A stretch of DNA of 64,000 nt from Candidatus Melainabacteria bacterium (GCA_003153555.1 PLZS01000164.1:22393-86392); one strand, 5' to 3'. Positions 26,527-36,447 are shown, numbered from the stretch's first letter. The notes: a model not told the origin generated them from the letters alone. Made by a program: numbers and translations.

Positions 26527-27171
26527 ATGAACTCGCTGTTTTTGAACTTCTGGAAAGAACGCAATTCCAGACCTGGCTATTACGGTAAGGCAACTGTGGC
26601 CGGAATCACCGTCAACGTCCACAAGGGCGTTTATTCGCCTGATCCAAAATGCACTCATGCCACCACACTGCTAACAAACATCGTCTCTGATTTCACAGGC
26701 AAGAGTGTGCTTGATTTGGGTACAGGCTCAGGTTTTTTGGCGATCTATGCCGCAAAACACGGAGCCACTAGATGCACTGCTGTGGATATTCAAACAGAAG
26801 CGGTGGAAAACGCGAGAGAAAACGTAGCAAACTTTGATTTGAGCGGCGTCATAGAGGTTTTCGAAAGTGATTTGTTTGACGAGGTAACAAGGAAGTACGA
26901 CGTCATTCTGGCCAATCTGCCGATCATGGATCCAGAGTGGACAGATTTGAACCAGTTTGCAAATAGAGTCAATCAAAGATTCTTTGACGAACTCGACTCT
27001 AAATTGGAAGCAGACGGAAAAGCCTATATCTCAAGCACGTCCTGGGGCGACTTGCCAGAGCTGAAGAGAATGATTGTCGAGAGTGGCTATCAATACAAAA
27101 TTCACTCAGAAGAACTACCCGACGCAGTTTGGTATGTCTTCGAGTTAAGCAGACCGAATGATCGCTTATAA
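26527..27171 (+). CDS. Class I SAM-dependent methyltransferase (HemK/RsmC-like)
   Basis: A 214-residue protein with SAM motif I VLDLGTGSGFLAIYAAKHG, acidic motif II (AVDIQTEAVENA) and motif IV ILANLPIMDP in place of the NPPY of N-methyltransferases acting on planar nitrogens. Start ATG 26527 is preceded by a perfect AAGGAGG; the frame is open further upstream to 26440. The target is unknown. The Pro-Ile variant means a glutamine or adenine target cannot be assumed. Confidence 0.82.
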   Translation: MNSLFLNFWKERNSRPGYYGKATVAGITVNVHKGVYSPDPKCTHATTLLTNIVSDFTGKSVLDLGTGSGFLAIYAAKHGATRCTAVDIQTEAVENARENVANFDLSGVIEVFESDLFDEVTRKYDVILANLPIMDPEWTDLNQFANRVNQRFFDELDSKLEADGKAYISSTSWGDLPELKRMIVESGYQYKIHSEELPDAVWYVFELSRPNDRL

Positions 27172-27185
27172 TTGCGACACTCGCG

Positions 27186-28112
27186 CTAAGCTGCAATCAA
27201 ATATTTCAGGATGGATCGAGCCGCTATCATGCCGTCTCCAACGCTTCTAGCGATGCCCTGGCAGTCAGAAGAGATTAGATCGCCGCCGGCAAAAACACCA
27301 TCCAAATTTGTTTGGCAAAATCGATCGACCGCAACAAAACCGGCACCATCAAGCTCGACTTGTCCGCAAAAAACTTCCGTGTTGGCAACGGTTCCCACCC
27401 GTTCGACGAGCATTTGTACAGGGTAGGCAGTGGTTTTATCGGTGCGGTTATCTCTGACAAGTATGCTTTGCATGTTGCCCGACTCTCCGTCAATTGAGAC
27501 GACTTCGGTGTGTTCAAGCACTGTTATTCGTTGATCATTCCTAACATCTCGAACAACGTCCGGTCTTGCTCGAAAACGGTCCGAACGATTGACAACAAGT
27601 ACAGACGGGCATCTTTGAGCAAGCCAGAGGCTGTCTAACAAGGCGTTGTCGCCACCGCCGATTACTGCAATGGATTTGCCTTTGACTTTCTCTTGATGTG
27701 CCTCCACATTCCAAATGACGTTGTCTGAAAATTCCTGTAATCGCTCAATTGGCAGCGCTCGCCGACGGGTACCGGTAGCGAGAAAAATAGCTTTAGCACG
27801 ATATGTTTGGTGCAATCCATAGAGTGTCTTGGTGCTCAGATCGATCCGTTCAATGGTCTCTGCCGACTGAACACAAAGCCCAACCTTTTGGCACAGAGCT
27901 TCCAAATCGTCCCTTACAGCCGCACCGCTGTCCCAGTAGCGGGCAGCAAAATTGCGAATCGAGTTTGTGATGTCTGGAAGCTGTCCGCCAAGGCTGGAAT
28001 TTCGATCGATTAAGAAGTAATCTGCCTTATTTTCATGCAGCTCAAGAGCGCAACTAATTCCCGCTGGTCCTCCTCCTAGAACAATAGCGTCATGAGTGAT
28101 GATGGTCTGCAC
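27186..28112 (-). CDS. NAD(P)/FAD-dependent oxidoreductase, thioredoxin-reductase-like without CxxC
   Basis: Two dinucleotide folds: FAD-binding AIVLGGGPAGISCALEL at the start, ATGTRRRALP in the linker, NAD(P)-binding AVIGGGDNALLDSLW, and a C-terminal FAD-contact GVFAGGDLISSDCQGI. The redox CxxC of thioredoxin reductase is absent, so it is rather of the YpdA / ferredoxin-NADP-reductase-like kind. GTG at 28112 with GGGAG 8 bases upstream gives a canonical start. The frame continues 97 codons further to 28403, which would overlap the divergent hydrolase gene. Confidence 0.82.
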   Translation of the reverse strand: MQTIITHDAIVLGGGPAGISCALELHENKADYFLIDRNSSLGGQLPDITNSIRNFAARYWDSGAAVRDDLEALCQKVGLCVQSAETIERIDLSTKTLYGLHQTYRAKAIFLATGTRRRALPIERLQEFSDNVIWNVEAHQEKVKGKSIAVIGGGDNALLDSLWLAQRCPSVLVVNRSDRFRARPDVVRDVRNDQRITVLEHTEVVSIDGESGNMQSILVRDNRTDKTTAYPVQMLVERVGTVANTEVFCGQVELDGAGFVAVDRFCQTNLDGVFAGGDLISSDCQGIARSVGDGMIAARSILKYLIAA

Positions 28113-28327
28113 TGATTTTTCTCCCGCCAAGCTGTCTTCAAATTCTAGCTGCTTGTGGTTGTCTATGACATCCGTGTTGATGGGCCTTTCAGAAGTGAAA
28201 GAAGCCTGAAATTCTTTCAATATAGACTTTCTGAGCTCACGAATAGAATGGACGAGCTGCTCAGATATCAGATATTGCTGATGCGATCGAGCAAAATGTA
28301 TTGGGAGTGCAATCAGGAGACAAGTCG

Positions 28328-29956
28328 TTGAATTTTCAAACAAACCTGCGGATGCGCAAATGGTGCTCTGCATATCAGCTTTCGTTGTCTTTTCTCGTGT
28401 CATGCGCTTTGGTGCCTGCCTATGCTGAGGCTGGACAAAGCGTTGCTAAAGAGAACGTTTTTCAAGCAGACCCTCCCAGACAGCCCACTAGTGATGCACA
28501 AGTGCAGATGGCCGTCGCCACTGTAGAAAAATTGGCGCAAAAAGAAATCGACGAAAATGCAGTTGCCGGTATCGCAATTGCTGTAGTCCATAAGGATAAA
28601 CTTGTTTTCGCGAAAGGCTTCGGCGTCCGTGAAGTGGGAAAGGAAGCCAAGATCGATCCAGACACTGTGTTTCAGCTTGCCTCTGTTTCCAAGTCAGTTG
28701 GTGCGACCGTCGTTTCCGAATTGGTTGGCGAGGGCAAAATAACTTGGGATTCCAAAATCTGTGATCTTGATCCCGGCTTTCAAATGTACGATCCGTGGGT
28801 CACGAGCCAAATTACCATTCGCGATTTTTATTCTCATCGCAGCGGATTGCCTGAACATGCAGGCGACTTGCTGGAGGATTTGGGTGCCGATGGCGCGCAA
28901 GTCTTGTATCATTTGCGTTTCCAAAAGCCTGATAGCAGCTTTCGATCGCACTATGCGTACACAAATTTCGGTGTAACCGAAGCTGGTGTCGCAGCTACCA
29001 AAGCGTACGGACTGAGCTGGGACGACGCGTCGCAGGAGAAGTTGTACAAACCGCTTGGTATGACCTCCACAAGTTCCCGGTTCGTTGATTATGCTGCGCG
29101 CACAAACAAAGCACTTGGCCACGTTTTGGTTAACGGTAAATGGGTGCACAAATTTACACGTGAACCGGATGCTCAGTCTCCTGCGGCCGGAGTCAGTTCA
29201 TCAGTGAACGATATGGCGAAATGGATGCGTTTGGAAATTGCTAGCGGAAAGTTTGAGGGCAAGCAGCTAGTAGATAAGAAGGCATTGGAGGAAACGTATC
29301 ATCCCGAGATGTTGACTCAATTCAATCCGTTCAATCAATTACCTGGCTTTTACGGTCTGGGAATGAACGTCTTCTACGACGAGCACGGACGTCTGCGTTT
29401 GGGACATTCGGGCGGTTTCGCAATGGGGGCTGGAACGAACGTGGCAATGGTTCCCAGCGAGGAGTTGGGAATTGTCGTGCTCACCAATTCGTCTCCGGTT
29501 GGTGTAGCCGAAGGATTAGCGATGACGTTTACCGAAATAGGGCTGAATGGCAAGCAGAGCCATGATTGGCTCGCCGTGTACAAAAGGGTGTTCTCGAACC
29601 CGGCGGTGATTGGACTAATTGAGGGCTTCGATTTTTCCAAAGCACCTATTTCGCCTACGCCCGCATCTCCCAACTCTGCATATTTAGGCACTTATACAAA
29701 CGATTTCTTTGGCGATATCAAAATAATCGAGAAGGATGGCGAACTAGCAATAGTGCTAGGTCCAAAAAATTTGACTGTGGCAATGAAGCACTATGATCGT
29801 GACACATTCTCTTACGAGACCGGCGGCGAAAATGCAGTTGGACTGAGTGGTATCACGTTCACGGTCGCACCCGACGGCAAGGCGATACGAGTGCTGATTG
29901 CGCACTTAAATGATTGCGGAGAAGGCACCTTCGAGCGCTCTTCAAATAAGAAGTGA
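28328..29956 (+). CDS. Serine hydrolase of the class C beta-lactamase/esterase family, exported
   Basis: A 542-residue exported protein with signal peptide (LSLSFLVSCALVPAYAEAG). The penicillin-binding/beta-lactamase catalytic motifs are S-V-S-K (Ser119/Lys122), YTN (Tyr-x-Asn) and HSGG. A C-terminal extension of about 110 residues (DUF3471-like, SAYLGTYTNDFFG) is typical of the esterase/peptidase members of this family rather than true beta-lactamases. TTG 28328 is chosen because AGGAG precedes it; ATG 28352 is an alternative without a ribosome site. Confidence 0.88.
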   Translation: MNFQTNLRMRKWCSAYQLSLSFLVSCALVPAYAEAGQSVAKENVFQADPPRQPTSDAQVQMAVATVEKLAQKEIDENAVAGIAIAVVHKDKLVFAKGFGVREVGKEAKIDPDTVFQLASVSKSVGATVVSELVGEGKITWDSKICDLDPGFQMYDPWVTSQITIRDFYSHRSGLPEHAGDLLEDLGADGAQVLYHLRFQKPDSSFRSHYAYTNFGVTEAGVAATKAYGLSWDDASQEKLYKPLGMTSTSSRFVDYAARTNKALGHVLVNGKWVHKFTREPDAQSPAAGVSSSVNDMAKWMRLEIASGKFEGKQLVDKKALEETYHPEMLTQFNPFNQLPGFYGLGMNVFYDEHGRLRLGHSGGFAMGAGTNVAMVPSEELGIVVLTNSSPVGVAEGLAMTFTEIGLNGKQSHDWLAVYKRVFSNPAVIGLIEGFDFSKAPISPTPASPNSAYLGTYTNDFFGDIKIIEKDGELAIVLGPKNLTVAMKHYDRDTFSYETGGENAVGLSGITFTVAPDGKAIRVLIAHLNDCGEGTFERSSNKK

Positions 29957-29959
29957 CCA

Positions 29960-30220
29960 TTATTTTACGGGGATAACTTCGAAATTCGGCAGTGTTCTAG
30001 CTGCGTCTGTATCGTGCCGAGCTGCCGAATCTGCCGCCATGACTGACGCTGGTTTGGTGGTGTAATTAGCTCCATTCAATGCATACAAGGCTACACCAAA
30101 AACCAAAGCCAAGGATAACGCCACAGCGAAGAACAGTGTTCCCTTGTCGTTGCGCTCGGCTCCGAGCGTGTCGTAGATCCCAACTGTGTTTCCCACTTCA
30201 TCTTTCGTTTGCAGAACCAT
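29960..30220 (-). CDS. Small single-span membrane protein
   Basis: An 86-residue protein with one central hydrophobic helix (about 30-50, TLFFAVALSLALVFGVALYAL), an acidic N-terminus and a short Asp/Ala-rich outside part. GAGGTGA lies 5 bases before ATG 30220; an in-frame TTG six codons upstream lacks one. Convergent with the hydrolase gene (3 bp apart). Not recognised. Confidence 0.65.
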   Translation of the reverse strand: MVLQTKDEVGNTVGIYDTLGAERNDKGTLFFAVALSLALVFGVALYALNGANYTTKPASVMAADSAARHDTDAARTLPNFEVIPVK

Positions 30221-30497
30221 ATCATTCACCTCGTTCAAGGTGACTGTGTAGACGGTTCAACCAGCGCTGAGTTCCCTTTTTCTGAAAATGATATGGATGT
30301 TGCATATGCGAGCACGCCGGCTGCCGTATATACGATCGGTGATTAGGAATAATTGATTCAAGCTAGCTATTGAGCGGATCGGACTGCTGGCGGGCTCAGT
30401 TAGAACTCGATGAATTCTCGATGGCAAAAAGTTAAGTAGGCCCGTAAACGTGCACTAGCTATGCTTTCCTGGGGACTGTCAAGAGCCTCTCGTATAT

Positions 30498-31286
30498 ATG
30501 TCATTCAATCGCGTGGTGGGAATGAGAAAAGCTAATTTGGTTCGTTTACAGACGGCTCGTAAAAGGGCTGAGGCATCAGGGACAAACCCGAGCGAATTTG
30601 ACGACATTTATAACAACGTGCGGCTCAGCCAAAGCAGCACGCTGGGTCTTGCCTGCGAGATTCTGGGCAACTACAAGGTGCGAGTGCAGAATGTGCGCCG
30701 CGATTTCTTGCAAAGTATTACGAGAGACTCTCTAAATTTCTTGGCCGGGCAGAAATTACAAGAACGGCAGAGACTCAGCCTCGACGAGGTGATTGGGGAG
30801 TCGATGAAGTCTGTTGTGGATGAGATATTCACAACTCTAGACCCGTACATTTCAGAATTCAATAAGGCTGTGGCATGCACACAGCTCTCAGTTTCCTCAA
30901 CGAGCCCTGCTTTGGTAAAAGAAGTTCTGAGTTTCGACAGTTTGCGCAGACCGGTGCATACGGTGTCTTCTTATCGCGCCCGGATCTCGACTTGCCGGCT
31001 AAGCATTGTTGTGCGTGGACAACATAATAAAGTGGACTTCTTTGTTCTGCCTGTGGAACAAGTAATGGCTTTGACTCATGTGGAATCCCAACATGTTCCA
31101 TTGATGACCTTCAGCGGCGAACACAATGGTGTTGGCCTGATCGACTGGCAAGTCGAAGGAAAACCGCTCACTTCGGACCGTCTAGAGCGATATTGCTTGC
31201 ATTTATTCGACCACTTGATCGAGCAAACGCGTGACGAAATCGCTGCTTTTTCGAATTCTCGGTATCTTCTTGCTGGTGCGGTTTAA
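30498..31286 (+). CDS. Hypothetical cytoplasmic protein
   Basis: A 262-residue protein with no signal or transmembrane segment. The N-terminal 120 residues are helical and Arg/Lys-rich (MRKANLVRLQTARKRAEASG, RRDFLQSITRDSLNF); the C-terminal half is beta-rich and ends in a hydrophobic helix. No family is recognised. ATG 30498 has no clear ribosome site; an ATG nine codons downstream would also serve. It precedes the VIT-domain gene by 210 bp in the same direction. Confidence 0.6.
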   Translation: MSFNRVVGMRKANLVRLQTARKRAEASGTNPSEFDDIYNNVRLSQSSTLGLACEILGNYKVRVQNVRRDFLQSITRDSLNFLAGQKLQERQRLSLDEVIGESMKSVVDEIFTTLDPYISEFNKAVACTQLSVSSTSPALVKEVLSFDSLRRPVHTVSSYRARISTCRLSIVVRGQHNKVDFFVLPVEQVMALTHVESQHVPLMTFSGEHNGVGLIDWQVEGKPLTSDRLERYCLHLFDHLIEQTRDEIAAFSNSRYLLAGAV

Positions 31287-31495
31287 GCTGAGGCAAGATC
31301 AGGGAAAACCCCATCGTTACATCGACGGCATTTACCTAAACTAGGGATGCTCAACCACACGGTTGCGCGATTTACCAATTCTTCGCAATAGCGATACTAC
31401 TCATGGTGCGCACTTCCTCGCGTACCGAAAGCAAAATGTGTTTGCTTCGTGCATCGGCACGAAGCGCATATTCAGCCATCTATGGAGAAATTACC

Positions 31496-34285
31496 ATGAT
31501 CGATTTAGATGTCGAAAAGAATTCCCAATCTGCTCAGGCGGTCGAAGATACACCGGTCGATAAATGGGCTGAAGAGTTGAATCAGCGCCCTCAACATCGC
31601 AATCTCTGGGAAGGTTATAGAGCTATATTAGTAATGATTTTTGGCGTTGTTTTGCCATCATTGTTCTTGATGGTATTTGCCGCTGCGTGCCACGAAAGAA
31701 TTAGCATGTTGCTGATCAAACATCCGATTGAAACCCTTATAGAAGCTTTTCTCGCCCTCAGTGTACCTATCGGGAATTTTGCAGTCTGGTCTGCTATCTG
31801 TCGCAAAGACACGCGTTTCGCCATGAGACGTGGCTTGCAAAACGGTCTTGCAATTGGTGGTTCGCTTCTCTTTACTATCATCTCTATCGCGGCGATCTGT
31901 ACCGGAAGAGCTTCCATTTTCGTTGGTCCTCAAATGCACGCTTTCGGAGAAGGATTCGCGGTGATCGCGCTTGTGTTCTTAGCATCAATGGGTGCCGGCA
32001 TTTACCTTACGCTTCAATTGAGAGAAATGCGCGAATTCCAAAGCGCTCGACTGAGAACGGTCGTGTACTCTGCAATCGGTGTTGTTCTGGCGCTTTTCGG
32101 TTTCATCGGATCGGAAGCGAAGTCGATGTACATGCGCGTTGCAGAACATATGGCTTTTGCAGGCGCAACTCGCGAGGAACAGGTGCACGGACTGACAATG
32201 TTGCGCGGTCTGAATCCAGAACAGGATATGCGCTTGGAGTGCGCGGATCCGCGCACAGTAGGCCTGCCTGGTCTGTTTATTCCGATCAATAATTCTACGC
32301 AGCAACAACTTTATTTCGCAGCATTCGGAAAGCCTTTTCGTGATGACCGATCGGCTGACTTATCTGGATTCTCTAACGATTATTTACATCGCCATGTTGT
32401 AGGCGCCATGATTCCGGAACTGTCGCTGGTTCGCTCCGGCATGGATGGGGCGGTCAATCCGGACTCGTTGTCATCGACTATCAGCTGGACTTTTGTTTTC
32501 AAAAATACGGCTTATGAAGACAAAGAGGCCCGAGCCGAACTTTCATTGCCACCAGGCGCGGTGATTTCGAATGTTACTGTCTGGCAAGATGGACAGCCTG
32601 TAAGCGCTTCCTTTGCAGCTAGTGGGAAAGTGCCGACCACAGGAAATTGGACTGATGTGGGTCACACTACGCCTGCTGTAGTGTCCGATCTGGGGCGCGG
32701 GCGGACTTTATTGCATTGTTATCCGGTCAAAGCTCAAGACGAATTAAAGGTTCGACTGACTATGATCATGCCATTGAAGTTGGACCTGGCGACAGAGGCT
32801 ACATTGGCTCTGCCTCGCTTTATCGATACAAATTTCTCGGTCAAAGGTGAGCACCAAGTCAGGCTCAGATCACCGGAACGTTTGTCTCTAAAATTGGACG
32901 GTTTGAAAGAAACCCAATCTCCAACAAAGGAGAAGGTCCTATCAGGAAATTTAAAGAATGAGGAGTTGTCCGGTTTAGGGCTCTCAGTGACTGCAACCCG
33001 CAAGCCCACCTTTGAACCGATCGCAGTGAAGGATCCTCACACACCAAGTAGATATATTGTGCAGACGATCAAGCAGATGCCAGTGAAACTGCCCAACCAT
33101 CTCATAGTTGTGCTGGATGGCTCCCAAAATGTGAAAACTGATCTCGCCGATATTAAAGAAGGCTTGTCCAGCCTTCCGGCTAACGTGACCAGTTCTTTGA
33201 TAGTTGCCACAGATGCATCTCCTCGGTTGCAAGAATTGCAATCGCTTGCAACTGGTTTACCGACGTTAGATCAAAAAGTATTTGACGGAGGTCAAGACAA
33301 TTTACAGGCTGTTGTTAAAGCTGCAAGCACTGCTGGTGAAACCAAAAATGGTGCGGTACTTTGGATTCATGGGCCGCAACCAACGTTGAATAAAGAGCTC
33401 TATGTCATGGCTCCTTACACACAAACACCCGCGTTCTATGAACTCTCTCTCGACAATAGTGTTACTGACGGCAACGAGTTCTTCAAGAATCACCGTGAGA
33501 TTGGACCATTCTCGCCAGTTCCGCGCAACGGTTCGATCAAGCATGATTTGAAACGATTCGTTTCTAAGTGGCAGCCGGGCGGCATTGAATACGTCGTCAA
33601 GCTCGAAGAAACGATTTCGGCGCCAAAGAACACCATTGGATCCGCACAACAGGCTGTCGAATTGGCTTGTCTCTCGGCAAAGGAGCAATCTCAATCGTTA
33701 ATCGCACAAGGCAATTATCACAAAGCAGCTGAAATAGCTGTTCTGCATAAGCTTGTAACGCCAGTTAGTTCGGCTGTCGTCTTGGGTGCAAGAGAAGAGC
33801 AGCCGCAATCTGCCGAAGGCTTCGTTCGTCAAGGCGCCAGCTCCGTTATGCAGCAAGCCCGCCAACAATCAGCGGAACAATTCAACAACAATAGGTCATC
33901 TGAAGAATCATTCGATCCAAACTCGGGCGCTCCAATTTTTGTTGGCGCAGTCAATGGCACGATCGGACCGCAAGGAGCGGATGCAACTTTCGTTACCGGT
34001 GTTAACACCGCTGGTACGGTGCGAGTTAACAATCTCGCTAATCTCGAAGCGCTTCTGAACTTGCTCGCTAATGGATTTGAGTTGTTTTGCATGGTCGCTG
34101 GATTGACGCTGATCGTCATGACTTTCGTGAGCAGATCTTCTGCTGAAAAGTGGTTCGGGTTGCGAGGTATGTCCGCGCCTGTGATGGTTGCGATTGGAGC
34201 TGCAATCATCGTCGGAGGTCTGTCGACGCCTGGAATGATCAACTGGTTTGTCGCCTCGGCGCGAGACGCGAACCTGTTTTCTTAA
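31496..34285 (+). CDS. Polytopic membrane protein with VIT-like and degenerate vWA-like domains
   Basis: A 929-residue protein. Five hydrophobic helices lie at the N-terminus (within about 30-220) and two at the C-terminus. Between them is an outside region with a VIT-type block near residue 325 (WTFVFKNTAYEDKEARAELS, PPGAVISNVTVWQDGQ), as in ITIH and XrtN-system proteins. A vWA-like strand follows near 534 (LIVVLDGSQN), whose metal site DxSxS is reduced to DGSQN. ATG 31496 follows GGAG by 8 bases. Probably a surface or sensor scaffold; function unknown. Confidence 0.75.
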   Translation: MIDLDVEKNSQSAQAVEDTPVDKWAEELNQRPQHRNLWEGYRAILVMIFGVVLPSLFLMVFAAACHERISMLLIKHPIETLIEAFLALSVPIGNFAVWSAICRKDTRFAMRRGLQNGLAIGGSLLFTIISIAAICTGRASIFVGPQMHAFGEGFAVIALVFLASMGAGIYLTLQLREMREFQSARLRTVVYSAIGVVLALFGFIGSEAKSMYMRVAEHMAFAGATREEQVHGLTMLRGLNPEQDMRLECADPRTVGLPGLFIPINNSTQQQLYFAAFGKPFRDDRSADLSGFSNDYLHRHVVGAMIPELSLVRSGMDGAVNPDSLSSTISWTFVFKNTAYEDKEARAELSLPPGAVISNVTVWQDGQPVSASFAASGKVPTTGNWTDVGHTTPAVVSDLGRGRTLLHCYPVKAQDELKVRLTMIMPLKLDLATEATLALPRFIDTNFSVKGEHQVRLRSPERLSLKLDGLKETQSPTKEKVLSGNLKNEELSGLGLSVTATRKPTFEPIAVKDPHTPSRYIVQTIKQMPVKLPNHLIVVLDGSQNVKTDLADIKEGLSSLPANVTSSLIVATDASPRLQELQSLATGLPTLDQKVFDGGQDNLQAVVKAASTAGETKNGAVLWIHGPQPTLNKELYVMAPYTQTPAFYELSLDNSVTDGNEFFKNHREIGPFSPVPRNGSIKHDLKRFVSKWQPGGIEYVVKLEETISAPKNTIGSAQQAVELACLSAKEQSQSLIAQGNYHKAAEIAVLHKLVTPVSSAVVLGAREEQPQSAEGFVRQGASSVMQQARQQSAEQFNNNRSSEESFDPNSGAPIFVGAVNGTIGPQGADATFVTGVNTAGTVRVNNLANLEALLNLLANGFELFCMVAGLTLIVMTFVSRSSAEKWFGLRGMSAPVMVAIGAAIIVGGLSTPGMINWFVASARDANLFS

Positions 34286-34305
34286 AGTAAACCCTGGGGT
34301 GAAAA

Positions 34306-34333
34306 GAGAGCGCTCCTAAAGGGCGCTCTTTTT
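34306..34333 (+). terminator. Rho-independent terminator after the VIT-domain gene
   Basis: Stem AGAGCGC (34307-34313) pairs with GCGCTCT (34323-34329), followed directly by a T-run, 21 bp past the stop codon at 34285. Confidence 0.9.
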
Positions 34334-34447
34334 ATTTTCAACAATATTGTTTGAAGTCACCAACGGTTTGCGCGATTGCTAAACTGCCCTGCTGTACCAC
34401 GGATCACGCGATTGTAAAGGTAAGCTTCTACCGCAGGATCGACCGAG

Positions 34448-35398
34448 TCATTTTTTCAGTTTGCACTCAATGACGCCCGTGCTCGTGTCGCCTGCACCGT
34501 AATACAGATTTAGCCGATCGCCGTTTTTTGTGAGCCCTTCTACAAATACAACGTTCGGCACTTGTCCTTCAACTTCCCACTTCTTTTCTGGTGCAAAGAT
34601 TGGTGTTTCAGAACGTCGCAAAACTTTAGTCGGATCGTTTTTATCAAACAGCACCCAGCCGGTCCGATAAACAAGTTTGTCATCTGCACCGTTATAGATA
34701 AGGAGTATGCCGTCTTTAGTGAGAATAGGCGCTGGTCCCGGCTCGACAACCTTTGAGTCAAACATTCCCTCTCGCTTTGCCAGCACAGGAACTTTGGTTG
34801 CGTCCTGCCAGTGCTTCAAATCAGTTGAGATGGCGACGCCCATTTGATCTGCACCATTGGCGGTGCCAAGATAGTACATCCAATATTTGCCGTTCACTTT
34901 TGTTGTTAAAATAGCTCCCGATTTTGTCCACTTTTCGTTCCAGGTGCCTTTGTTGGCTGGCATGATAATTCCGACTCTGTCCCACTTCTTTAAATCCATA
35001 GAAGTTGCCAGGCAGAGCTGGGCATCGGTTTTGTTGTAACCGGTATAAGTAAGGTAATAGAGATTGTCGATCTTGACGATGCGTGGATCTTCAATTCCGC
35101 CATCCTTCTCATAATCCGTTTCTGGCACCAGAACCGGTTCTTTGCTTTGAACAAAATGGATTCCGTCTGTACTTTCGGCATAGCCGATACGTGACGTTCC
35201 TTTTTTGTCCTGTGCTCTGTACAGCAGAACCGTCTTTTTGCCCAGCTTCACGGCAGTCGGGTTGTAAGCTGCTAGATCGTCAAAGAGATTTTCCCTTGGT
35301 GTGAGAATCGGTTCATCAGACAAGCGTTTCACTTCAGTAAGCGGCGATTGGATAACAGCAGCGCTTATAGCGATCGAAGCTAATTTCATAAAGTACAT
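34448..35398 (-). CDS. GH130-like glycosidase/phosphorylase, exported
   Basis: A 316-residue five-bladed beta-propeller protein with a short N-terminal signal-like stretch (LASIAISAAVI). The pattern NPTAVKLGKKTVLLYRAQD, then YAESTDGIHF and GGIEDPRIVKI, is that of GH130 (beta-mannoside phosphorylase/hydrolase) and related GH43-like families; the Asp of EDPRI is the expected acid. GAGG lies 6 bases before ATG 35398. Exact substrate, and whether it is a phosphorylase or a hydrolase, cannot be told. It is convergent with the VIT gene. Confidence 0.82.
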   Translation of the reverse strand: MYFMKLASIAISAAVIQSPLTEVKRLSDEPILTPRENLFDDLAAYNPTAVKLGKKTVLLYRAQDKKGTSRIGYAESTDGIHFVQSKEPVLVPETDYEKDGGIEDPRIVKIDNLYYLTYTGYNKTDAQLCLATSMDLKKWDRVGIIMPANKGTWNEKWTKSGAILTTKVNGKYWMYYLGTANGADQMGVAISTDLKHWQDATKVPVLAKREGMFDSKVVEPGPAPILTKDGILLIYNGADDKLVYRTGWVLFDKNDPTKVLRRSETPIFAPEKKWEVEGQVPNVVFVEGLTKNGDRLNLYYGAGDTSTGVIECKLKK

Positions 35399-35647
35399 AC
35401 TTGTCCTCGGCTAATTTGGAACCAATGAAGTTTAGCAGCCTCGTATATGCTTTGGATCTCTCGTTCAAGGCTGGTAGTTGGAGCATCTCTGGAATCCTCT
35501 GATTTTGAAATTTGTTCGGCTTTCGGAAAGTCCCCGATTTCCAGTCTGACGCGTGGATGAATTTGCGCACAGCAACCGAGACTTTTTCGTGTTTGCCTGT
35601 AGAATTTACTCTCTTAGATTTTTATGCCAATTGCGCACGGTGAACCC

Positions 35648-36370
35648 ATGACACAAGAATGCCTCCTGGACATGACCAAGACGTTTACCGATGAAGGTTA
35701 CTCATTAAGGAAGGGGTTTCTCAGCGAAGCGCAGCTGGAGGATATCGAACGAGGGATTGACCACGCGAAGGTTAGTGCCACCGTACGTAAGCGGGGTGCT
35801 GGGGTTTTCGCCATGCGGCATCTTCTTAAAGAAGTTGATGAAGTTCGGAAGCTGGCAGAATCCGCAGCTATTTTCAAAATGGTAAAAGAAATTCTGGGCG
35901 GGGGTGCCTTTCCCGTTCGTGCCGTGCTTTTGGACAACGATCCCGACGCGCATTGGTACATGACATGGCATCAAGACTTGCACATAGGAGTCAAAAAACG
36001 TGTGGAGCTCCCCGGTTTCAGCACATGGTCAGTGAAGAATGGCATCTTGCACGTTCAACCACCGGTTGAATACTTGTCCCGGATGCTGACTGTCCGTTTG
36101 CATTTAGATGATTGTTTAGCAAAGGATGGGGCTCTGGAAGTTGTGCCAAGTTCGCACTATGCCGGGGTGCTTTCCAAAAAGCGGATTGACGACCTGGACG
36201 AGAAGGGTGCATTAAATGTTTGTGCTGCTAACAGGGGAGACATTCTCTTAATGCGACCGCTGCTTGTGCACCGTTCATCACCGTCTCTAAACGATGGACA
36301 TCGTCGAATCATTCATATTGAGTACGCCTCTGAGCAGTTGCCTGGCGGACTTGAGTGGGCGATCGCCTAA
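35648..36370 (+). CDS. Phytanoyl-CoA dioxygenase (PhyH)-family Fe(II)/2-oxoglutarate enzyme
   Basis: A 240-residue protein with the double-stranded beta-helix ligands His-x-Asp in TWHQDLH and the distal His in LLVHRSSPS, followed by the Arg of DGHRRIIHIEY that binds 2-oxoglutarate. The N-terminus FTDEGYSLRKGFLSEAQL is typical of PhyH. ATG 35648 follows a weak CGGTGA; an upstream ATG 35624 without ribosome site is an alternative. Substrate unknown; such enzymes hydroxylate lipids or small molecules. Confidence 0.85.
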   Translation: MTQECLLDMTKTFTDEGYSLRKGFLSEAQLEDIERGIDHAKVSATVRKRGAGVFAMRHLLKEVDEVRKLAESAAIFKMVKEILGGGAFPVRAVLLDNDPDAHWYMTWHQDLHIGVKKRVELPGFSTWSVKNGILHVQPPVEYLSRMLTVRLHLDDCLAKDGALEVVPSSHYAGVLSKKRIDDLDEKGALNVCAANRGDILLMRPLLVHRSSPSLNDGHRRIIHIEYASEQLPGGLEWAIA

Positions 36371-36431
36371 CCAGAGTTGAATCCGATCAGCAGTTGAAGG
36401 TCCGCTAAGGCTGACCGGTAGGGTACTCTTG

Positions 36432-36447
36432 GTATCGCCTGTGGTGC
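36432..36447. repeat. 16-bp dyad, near-perfect copy
   Basis: GTATCG-CCTG-TGGTGC, 62 bp past the PhyH stop; it shares the CCTG spacer with the perfect copy at 21277. Confidence 0.5.

Noticed and set aside
36358..36367. HIP1-like GGCGATCGCC site
   Set aside because: A single noticed occurrence at the end of the PhyH gene; HIP1 in cyanobacteria is defined by high genome-wide frequency.
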